From: Thermobaculum sp042408415
GTDB lineage: Bacteria > Chloroflexota > Chloroflexia > Thermobaculales > Thermobaculaceae
Length of the DNA: 64,000 nt
Assembly (NCBI GenBank): GCA_042408415.1
Contig: JBHORE010000096.1
Coordinates: forward strand, 1 to 64,000
Reading direction: 5' to 3'
Below, piece by piece: positions 58,034 to 64,000 of the stretch. Both the position numbers and the translations under genes were made by a program. The notes under the pieces were generated by a model. That model was not told where the DNA came from. It searched no databases and saw only the letters and a list, made by a program, of their open reading frames with translations. Positions within the stretch are counted from its first letter, which is position 1. Every line of letters begins with the position of its first letter.

Positions 58034-58945
58034 ATGGCCACCACTACAGTAGAGACTAGGTCTAATCCGCTCTCCTGGCTTGCTAGTGTGATCAGCTGGA
58101 TTGGTACCACTCTCAAGCTAATATCTAATAATAAGGTTGGTTTTGTGGGCTTTATAGGACTGGTGATTATCCTACTAATAACCTATATAGGTCCTATATT
58201 TGTGCCCATGGACATGTCAGCTAATGTGGGACAAATATATCAGCCCCCATCTCTCGAGCATCCTCTAGGAACAGATTCCGAAGGCAGGGATGTTCTTGTG
58301 CAGATCATCCATGGTGGTAGATCAATCATATCTGTTGGTTTCATGGCGGCTGTGATATCTACGTTTATAGCTTTAACCTTGGGTTCAATAAGCGCTTATT
58401 TTGGAGGGCTAGTGGATACCATCCTCACTTGGATAGCTGACGTCGTTTTGACAATACCCAGTGTTATCTTCCTTGCTGTGTTAGCTGGAATATTTCAATT
58501 CAAGACTCAGGCTAGCATTGCACTTATAATAGGTGCTATTAGCTGGCCCAGCTTGATGAGGGCAATTAGGTCACAGGTGCTGTCCTTAAAAGAAAGGGAC
58601 TATGTAGAAGCTGCTAGATGTCTGGACTTGGGTACTACACACATCATATTTAGGGAAATAGCCCCCAACATGGCGGGCTATATAGCTATAAGCTTTACTC
58701 TCGCATTAACGTCAGCAATGTATGCCTCAGTAGGATTGATATTCTTGGGGCTTGTGCCTCTGGCAGGAATAAACTGGGGGGTTATGTTGAACCTTGCCTG
58801 GGTGCGAGGGGCGATATTTTTCAAGGATAGTCTTCTATACATACTCTCCCCCATCGTAGCCATATCCTTATTCCAGCTTAGCCTGGTGGCATTCTCCAGG
58901 TCTCTAGCTGAGATCTTTGACCCGAGACTAAGAGGAGGTTCCTAG
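58034..58945 (+). CDS. Dpp/Opp-type ABC transporter permease (DppC-like)
   Basis: 303 aa. NKVGFVGFIGLVIILLITYIGPIFVP begins the DppC/OppC fold; EHPLGTDSEGRDVLVQIIHGGRSIISVG is the conserved periplasmic loop, and ERDYVEAARCLDLGTTHIIFREIAPNM is the EAA coupling loop. It pairs with the preceding permease. It starts 3 nt after it and ends directly before the ATPase. Confidence 0.9.
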   Translation: MATTTVETRSNPLSWLASVISWIGTTLKLISNNKVGFVGFIGLVIILLITYIGPIFVPMDMSANVGQIYQPPSLEHPLGTDSEGRDVLVQIIHGGRSIISVGFMAAVISTFIALTLGSISAYFGGLVDTILTWIADVVLTIPSVIFLAVLAGIFQFKTQASIALIIGAISWPSLMRAIRSQVLSLKERDYVEAARCLDLGTTHIIFREIAPNMAGYIAISFTLALTSAMYASVGLIFLGLVPLAGINWGVMLNLAWVRGAIFFKDSLLYILSPIVAISLFQLSLVAFSRSLAEIFDPRLRGGS

Positions 58946-60025
58946 GTGAAAGAGAAGACCTTATCCAGTGCGGAGATAAGGGGATCTGAAAGAACCGCAC
59001 TATCTGTCGAAAACCTGGAGATAGGCTACAGAGCTAGCAGAGGTATTGTTCACGCTGTAAGGGGAGTTAGTTTCGATCTACTAGAGGGCGAAAGCTTAGC
59101 TCTAATAGGTGAGAGTGGTTCTGGGAAGACTACTATGGGATTGGCGCTGGTTCGACTACTTCCAACTTCTGCTAAGGTCTTTAGCGGTAGAATCATTTTC
59201 AAAGATGATACTGGTAGACAGCTAGATGTACTCAAGCTTGAAAAGGAAGGTTTGCGACGCTTTAGATGGGAACAATGTGCGATGGTCTTCCAGTCGGCAT
59301 TGAATGCGCTCAATCCTGTTCTCAGGGTTAGAGATCATTTTCTGGATACGTATAAATCTCACAATTCTGGTGGCCGGGTAGATGAGAAAAAGGTCATCGA
59401 AAGGGCTAAAGAAGTTCTAAGATTTGTTCAACTCGATCCAGATCGAGTACTTAACTCGTTCCCACACGAGCTCTCCGGTGGTATGCGCCAAAGAGTCATG
59501 ATAGCTCTAGGTTTGTTGCTAAACCCTAAGATTATTATTCTAGATGAGCCTACAACTGCCTTGGATGTTATTACCCAGAGGGCTATCATTGATGTTATAC
59601 GTCGCCTGAAGCAGGAACATGAATTTGCAATGATATTTATATCGCACGATCTATCGCTAGCTGCTGAGCTAGCTGATCGGGTAGCGACTATGTACGCTGG
59701 ACGTGTGATCGAGATTGGCAGTGTGGAGGACATATTCTATAAGCCTTGTCATCCCTACACTGTAGGTCTACTCAAGGCAGTCCCGACACTCGAGGGCGGT
59801 AGGAAAGACCTCATATCCATTCCGGGTTCTCCCCCTGATCTTATAGATATGCCTAGTGGTTGTAAGTTTCATCCACGTTGTCCCTATGCCACTCAGCAAT
59901 GTATGGAAGAGGAGCCCCCTCTAATAGACGTTGGTAATAATCACGGGACCGCTTGCTGGCATTGGCAGCGCGTCATGCAAGATTGGGAAGTAGGAAAGGA
60001 TGCCTATGAGCGAGACAGCGATTGA
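58946..60025 (+). CDS. Dpp/Opp-type ABC transporter ATP-binding protein (DppD-like)
   Basis: 359-aa ABC ATPase. Walker A GESGSGKTT, Q-loop VFQSALNALNP, signature LSGGMRQRVMIALGLLLNPKIIILDEPTTALD (with Walker B) and H-loop ISHDLSLAAEL are complete. The C-terminal CPYATQQCMEEEPPL cysteine cluster (CKFHPRC, CPYA, C) resembles the iron-sulphur or zinc-binding tail of oligopeptide-transporter ATPases. GTG start right after the DppC-like stop; overlaps the next gene. Confidence 0.9.
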   Translation: MKEKTLSSAEIRGSERTALSVENLEIGYRASRGIVHAVRGVSFDLLEGESLALIGESGSGKTTMGLALVRLLPTSAKVFSGRIIFKDDTGRQLDVLKLEKEGLRRFRWEQCAMVFQSALNALNPVLRVRDHFLDTYKSHNSGGRVDEKKVIERAKEVLRFVQLDPDRVLNSFPHELSGGMRQRVMIALGLLLNPKIIILDEPTTALDVITQRAIIDVIRRLKQEHEFAMIFISHDLSLAAELADRVATMYAGRVIEIGSVEDIFYKPCHPYTVGLLKAVPTLEGGRKDLISIPGSPPDLIDMPSGCKFHPRCPYATQQCMEEEPPLIDVGNNHGTACWHWQRVMQDWEVGKDAYERDSD

Positions 60026-61043
60026 GTTTGTACATGTGAGCAAAATTTTTGGCCATGGCAAGAACCAAGTAAGGGCCGTGGATGATGTCTCATTTAAGAT
60101 CGAGAAGGGTAAAACCTTGTGCCTTGTTGGCGAGAGTGGATCGGGTAAGTCTACTACTGGCAAGATGGTAGCAGGTTTGCTCCCACCATCTGAGGGCAAG
60201 ATACTCTACAGGGGCAAAGACGTCTCCACCTTAACTCATTCTGAGAGCAAGCAGTTTCGCCGAGCGGTCCAGATGATTCACCAAGATCCATATGCTTCTC
60301 TTAATCCTGTAAGGTCGATTGCACAAATTCTTGCTACTCCTCTTCAGCATCACCATATAGTTAGATCTAAGCCCGAATTATACAGAAAGATGGAAGAGTT
60401 GCTTGAGATCGTAGGGCTTACACCTCCACGTGATTTTCTGTTCAAGTATCCACATCAGCTCTCAGGAGGGCAGCGACAAAGAGTAGCGGTAGCACGAGCC
60501 CTGACTGTAAATCCAGAGCTTATAGTGGCGGATGAAGCCGTATCCATGGTGGACGTATCTCTGCGTGTCAGTCTCCTCAATATGATGCTCAGGCTTCAAA
60601 ACGAGCTGGGTGTTACGTTTCTTTTCATAACCCACGACTTAGCGGTTGCCAAGCATTTTGCTTGGGAAGGTCAGCTCGCTGTGATGTATTTGGGTAGAAT
60701 AGTCGAGTTGGGTGATACCCAAGACTTGATAGCCGACCCTATACATCCCTATACAAGAGCTCTTATAACCGCACTCCCCGAAGCTGATCCTGTGGTAACT
60801 CGGACCAAGAAGAGACTTATATTGCGTAGTCCAGACATACCTAGCCTCCTTAATCTACCATCTGGATGCACTTTTCATCCTAGGTGTCCGCTATATGAAG
60901 AAGGTTTCTGTGAGATAGAAAGGCCGGCATCTGACGTGGTCAACATTAATGGACATCTAGCTGCCTGTTTTGTCGAGGCTCGCAAGAGAGGGCAGGAGGA
61001 CAGGATCCCGGAGTCCGTTCGCTCTGGGGGCGTGAAGGTGTAG
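60006..61043 (+). CDS. Dpp/Opp-type ABC transporter ATP-binding protein (DppF-like)
   Basis: 345 aa from the ATG at 60006, which has GGAAAGGA six bases upstream; the ATG at 60000 is too close to it. Overlaps the partner gene by 20 bases. Walker A GESGSGKST, signature LSGGQRQRVAVARAL, H-loop THDLAVAKHF. The Walker B/D-loop reads VADEAVSMVDVSLR: DEP becomes DEA and SALD becomes SMVD. Such SM-D versions are, from memory, common in Dpp-family transporters of oligosaccharides. C-terminal CTFHPRCPLYEEGFC is the paired cysteine tail. Confidence 0.9.
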   Translation: MSETAIEFVHVSKIFGHGKNQVRAVDDVSFKIEKGKTLCLVGESGSGKSTTGKMVAGLLPPSEGKILYRGKDVSTLTHSESKQFRRAVQMIHQDPYASLNPVRSIAQILATPLQHHHIVRSKPELYRKMEELLEIVGLTPPRDFLFKYPHQLSGGQRQRVAVARALTVNPELIVADEAVSMVDVSLRVSLLNMMLRLQNELGVTFLFITHDLAVAKHFAWEGQLAVMYLGRIVELGDTQDLIADPIHPYTRALITALPEADPVVTRTKKRLILRSPDIPSLLNLPSGCTFHPRCPLYEEGFCEIERPASDVVNINGHLAACFVEARKRGQEDRIPESVRSGGVKV

Positions 61044-61045
61044 CT

Positions 61046-61225
61046 ATGAACCCGCAGACAGGACAAGCAGCTTTCAGAATAGGCTGCTTTATAGTTCTAT
61101 TATCTGCAGCGCTGTTGATATGGCTAAGACCTGGTACTGCTGAGTTCACTATAACAGTATTCATGCTGTTCATAGGGATTATTTTCTTGTTCATTGTAGC
61201 TTTAGTAGTTCGAAGATCTATCTAG
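61046..61225 (+). CDS. Small two-span membrane protein in the transporter operon, 59 aa
   Basis: ATG 2 nt after the DppF-like stop, frame open to TAG at 61223-61225. The product has two hydrophobic stretches (FIVLLSAALLIWL, and FTITVFMLFIGIIFLFIVALVV) separated by a short RPGTAE loop. It is likely an added membrane subunit of the transporter or an unrelated small protein. No family recognised. Position and coupling make translation likely, though there is no separate strong ribosome-binding site. Confidence 0.6.
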   Translation: MNPQTGQAAFRIGCFIVLLSAALLIWLRPGTAEFTITVFMLFIGIIFLFIVALVVRRSI

Positions 61226-61341
61226 GCTATACCTTGGAAGGGGGTGATGAAAGGGAAAGGGGCACTGCGTAGGTTAGCCGGAAGGCAAGGTTGCTGGCTG
61301 GTCGTGTCATGCCAAATAGACTTTTTGGGAGGGAATACCTA

Positions 61342-63369
61342 ATGTCAAAGGATAGCAAGATTAATAGAAGGAAGTTTTTGAAGTTTTCAGCAATGGCAGC
61401 AGGTAGTGCGATACTTGTTGCTTGTGGTGGGGGTACACCTGGATCTACACCTACTACAGGAGCTTCGCCAGCTCCAGGAGGATCTCCAACGCCAGCTGCT
61501 TCAGCTGGTGGGAGTCCTTCTCCAAGCCCGGCTGCCAGTCCAACTTCGGCTGCTAGCCCAGCTCCATCTCCAACTAGTGCGGCGACTTCACCTACTCCAG
61601 CTATGCAGCAAACACCTGCTGCGTCACCCACTTCAGCTGGACAGGCTGGAGGTAATATAACCGCTCAAATAGCTCCTATGGCACCTGAGATCAAGCCCTC
61701 TGGTCAACCGACTGGAGGTGAATTCCATGGTGCTTGGCCTTACCAGATGCCTCCTACGGGACACTGGAATACCTTTGCCACGAATAACAATAGCTTTGGC
61801 ATATATTGGGACATGCTTGAGATGCCATTAGGCTTTTATCTCTGGGACAAGAATCAATATGTACCTCTGTTGGCAGTCAGCTGGGAGATAATACCACCTG
61901 ATACCTTCCAGGTGAAGCTCCGCCAAGGTGTTAAGTGGAGTGATGGCTCACAATTTACATCTAAGGATGTAGTAACTACCTTCACTTTGCTGCGCTTGCA
62001 GGATGCTGTGGTTTGGAACTACCTAGGGTCCATAGACGCACCTGACGATTACACTGTGGTGTTTAAGATGAAGGACCCATCGACCGTAGTACCTAGGTAC
62101 ATTTTGCGGGAACATATAAGGGCGAACTCCGTATATGGCGAATTTGCCCAGAAGGCTAAGGCCATGTTCGACAAGGGTGCAACTACAAGCTCAGCAGATA
62201 TGAAGAAGCTACGCACTCAATTCGAGGGCTTCCGCCCCAAGGAGCTTGTGGTAACCGGCCCGTACAAGGTCCAGCCTGGAAGCATGACGGAATCTCAAGT
62301 TACGTTGGTCAAAGTGCCAGACGCATGGAATGCCAACATGGTTAACTTTGACAAGATAGTTCTCTATAACGGTGAGACGCCCACGGTCACCCCGATCCTG
62401 CTTTCCAAGCAGATAGACTATGCTACCCACGGCTTCCCGCCAGCTACTGAGAAGGCTCTACAGCAGGCTGGCTTTCGTATCATAAGACCACCAGTGTACT
62501 CTGGCCCGGCATTGTTCTTCAACTACAAGAGGCTAAATGAGTTCTCTGACCCTAGGGTCCGCCAGGCCATAGCTATGGCTGTCAATATGGATCAGAACGC
62601 CACCGTGTCCCTAGGGGAGTCAGCAAAGCGTTGCAAGTACATGGCTGGTGTATCCGATGCGATACTTGAGAAGTGGGTACCGCAGAGTGAGTTATCCAAG
62701 TTGAACTCTTATGCATATGATCCAGATAAGGCGGCTCAAGTACTCCAAAGTGCTGGATTCAAGAAACAAGGAGACACATGGGTCACCCCTAATGGTAAAC
62801 GTATGGAGTACGAGCTTGGTGTACCTGCAGAATACGCCGACTGGTCAGCAGCTGCTCAAAACCTAGCTGATCAGCTGACTAAGTTTGGGATTAAGACTAC
62901 CGTAAGGCCTGTCACGTTTACTCAGTGGAGTACGCAGATGGATGCCGGTAGGTTCCAACTGGGCATTAATGCGTGGGGAGCTGGTAATCCTCATCCTCAC
63001 TTCTCTTATGTTGCGGATCTTCTTACTCATAATGCTCCTCTCGCTTCTGGTGGAGGTATGAACTATCCTCTCAAGCAGAAGACACAGTCTGTAGGTGAGG
63101 TGGATCTGCAAAAGTTAACCATTCAAGCTGCTTCTGGGCTCAATATTGACAAACAGAAAGAGGTGATTACTACTCTAGCTAAGGCCTTCAACGAGCTCCT
63201 GCCGATAATCCCTCTATGGGAACGTTATGGTAATAACCCGGCTCTCGAAAACGTGAGAGTTGCGGGCTGGTTACCTGAGAACGATCCTATCTATGCTAAC
63301 AGCCCATATAGTGATAACTTTGTGACTTACATGATCCTAAATGGCACGCTAAAGGGCGTTAGTAGATAG
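61342..63369 (+). CDS. ABC transporter substrate-binding lipoprotein (peptide/oligosaccharide family 5)
   Basis: 675 aa from the ATG at 61342 with GGGAGGG eight bases upstream; the 17 codons before it are outside the signal. NRRKFLKFSAMAAGSAILVAC is a Tat signal (Arg9-Arg10) with lipobox Cys28. Residues ~35-115 are a low-complexity Ala/Pro/Ser/Thr-rich linker that carries the domain off the membrane. The SBP_bac_5 domain follows (VPLLAVSWEIIPPDTFQVKLRQGVKWSDGSQFTSKDVVTTF). Being the last gene in the operon is unusual, as these genes are often first. It serves the Dpp-type transporter upstream. Confidence 0.9.
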   Translation: MSKDSKINRRKFLKFSAMAAGSAILVACGGGTPGSTPTTGASPAPGGSPTPAASAGGSPSPSPAASPTSAASPAPSPTSAATSPTPAMQQTPAASPTSAGQAGGNITAQIAPMAPEIKPSGQPTGGEFHGAWPYQMPPTGHWNTFATNNNSFGIYWDMLEMPLGFYLWDKNQYVPLLAVSWEIIPPDTFQVKLRQGVKWSDGSQFTSKDVVTTFTLLRLQDAVVWNYLGSIDAPDDYTVVFKMKDPSTVVPRYILREHIRANSVYGEFAQKAKAMFDKGATTSSADMKKLRTQFEGFRPKELVVTGPYKVQPGSMTESQVTLVKVPDAWNANMVNFDKIVLYNGETPTVTPILLSKQIDYATHGFPPATEKALQQAGFRIIRPPVYSGPALFFNYKRLNEFSDPRVRQAIAMAVNMDQNATVSLGESAKRCKYMAGVSDAILEKWVPQSELSKLNSYAYDPDKAAQVLQSAGFKKQGDTWVTPNGKRMEYELGVPAEYADWSAAAQNLADQLTKFGIKTTVRPVTFTQWSTQMDAGRFQLGINAWGAGNPHPHFSYVADLLTHNAPLASGGGMNYPLKQKTQSVGEVDLQKLTIQAASGLNIDKQKEVITTLAKAFNELLPIIPLWERYGNNPALENVRVAGWLPENDPIYANSPYSDNFVTYMILNGTLKGVSR

Positions 63370-63380
63370 GAAATACTTGA

Positions 63381-63415
63381 GCATGGGTAACATAGTACAG
63401 CTATGTTACCCATGC
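63381..63415. terminator. 15-bp perfect hairpin between the binding-protein gene and the LysE gene
   Basis: GCATGGGTAACATAG (63381-63395) and CTATGTTACCCATGC (63401-63415) with loop TACAG. The right arm ends one base before the second, more distal in-frame stop of the LysE gene (63416-63418). No T-run. Confidence 0.65.
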
Positions 63416-64000
63416 CTACTTCGCCGTAACGACAGTAAGTAGCTGTTGTGCCAAGTAAATGGCGCTACCCCACATAACTATGGCTGACGCCTTGTTCAAG
63501 ACACCCTACATTGCTGTGCTTTTCTTCATAATTCTGCCGGTTAATGCTAACAGAGCAAACCAGATCCAAGATACTGCTATAGTTGCAAGGGTAAAAGATA
63601 GCTTTTCTTTCCCAGAGTAAGTTAGCGAGCTTGTACCTATCACACCTACGGTGTCCATTATTGCTCCGGGATTCAGGAGAGAAAAAGATAGTGCAAATAC
63701 AACTTGCCTACGAACTGGCCAATTCGTCGATTCACCAGTATGTATAACGTGGTTGTGTGCCTGAGAGCTTTTCCAGTTAACCCATCCTGTGTAGATTAGG
63801 AATACTGTACCTATAGTAGTCACCGTTACCATTATCCAAAGCTTGTTCAATACCAACAAAGACACGCCTAACACTGCGATAAGGATCAGAATTGTGTCGG
63901 ATACCGAGGACGTAATAATAGCTGGGATAGCCTTAGCAAACCTTGGATGTGTAGCTCCCTGTGTGAGAACGAACATATTTTGTGGGCCGATGGCGATTAT
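63416..64000 (-). pseudogene. LysE-family amino-acid exporter, interrupted by an amber codon; 5' end outside window
   Basis: LysE/RhtB-type exporter. The window edge gives IIAIGPQN followed by MFVLTQGATHPRFAKAIPAIITSSVSDTILI, so the gene extends to the right. A TAG at 63506-63508 follows KKSTAM, but the same frame goes on for 29 codons, GVLNKASAIVMWGSAIYLAQ and so on, to a second TAG at 63416. That tail has the hydrophobic final helix typical of LysE proteins, so the first TAG looks like a nonsense mutation, and the product may be truncated. A perfect hairpin abuts the distal stop, as in other genes here. Sequencing error or readthrough are alternatives. Confidence 0.7.

Noticed and set aside
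61406..61660. Leu/Gln-rich frame inside the binding-protein linker
   Set aside because: It is a shadow of the Ala/Pro/Ser/Thr-rich linker in another frame; composition is that of a repeat.
1..64000. CRISPR arrays, tRNA or rRNA genes
   Set aside because: I saw no spaced direct repeats and no tRNA- or rRNA-like sequence in the gaps between genes; a covariance-model search was not possible.

Overview
The window is about 64 kb of gene-dense bacterial chromosome of moderate GC content. Strong usage of AGA/AGG (Arg) and ATA (Ile) codons, clear Shine-Dalgarno sites with frequent GTG/TTG starts, and the gene mix suggest a thermophilic, aerobic member of the Chloroflexota or a relative such as Thermobaculum. 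That assignment is inference from gene content and base usage; no 16S gene or tRNA is visible. There are no phage, IS element or CRISPR signatures, and the layout is many short operons on both strands.

Left part (1-17.7 kb): trehalose-phosphate synthase (cut by the edge), trehalose-phosphate phosphatase and an ornithine-cyclodeaminase-family protein form one operon. It is followed by a textbook promoter, SAM-I riboswitch and terminator controlling metX, aspartokinase, homoserine dehydrogenase and aspartate-semialdehyde dehydrogenase, so aspartate is routed to O-acetylhomoserine and methionine. Then come hydrolases, an SCO1-like copper protein, a BNR-repeat membrane protein, a phosphoribosyltransferase/hydrolase pair, a CPBP protease, a 2Fe-2S thioredoxin-fold protein, a PEBP lipoprotein, a FAD oxidoreductase and a GH130 protein.

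18-24.5 kb: a formate dehydrogenase-N-type operon (alpha, 4Fe-4S beta, NrfD-type anchor). The alpha gene is one selenoprotein gene, 18065-21184, with an in-frame TGA (Sec179) followed after 11 nt by a SECIS-like hairpin. It lacks a Tat signal, so the enzyme may face the cytoplasm. An rRNA-methyltransferase-like gene overlaps the end of this operon.

24.5-45 kb: a PQQ-repeat lipoprotein, an XRE regulator, GT4 glycosyltransferase, NifU-like protein next to P5C dehydrogenase, endonuclease V, a Xer recombinase, a DUF2089 / small protein / beta-solenoid operon, prephenate dehydratase, glycogen phosphorylase, HtpX, YjbQ, acetyl-CoA synthetase and a CbiMQO-type Ni/Co ECF transporter.

45-64 kb: SIMPL protein, FAH-family protein, ECF sigma factor, PAC2 protein, TSUP transporter, a Pat-type acyl-CoA synthetase/acetyltransferase (which may regulate the Acs 10 kb away), a YcaQ-like protein, an RTX-repeat secreted protein, an orphan 98-aa protein behind a large inverted repeat, and a sugar-isomerase / Dpp-type ABC transporter operon that also encodes a 59-aa membrane protein missed by length cut-offs. 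The right edge carries a LysE-family exporter interrupted by an amber codon 30 codons before its apparent ancestral stop.

A recurring feature is long, mostly perfect hairpins without U-tracts that sit on or directly after stop codons (at least ten). The strongest points for follow-up are the selenoprotein FDH without a Tat signal, the LysE nonsense codon, the U-less hairpin class, and the DUF2089 operon.
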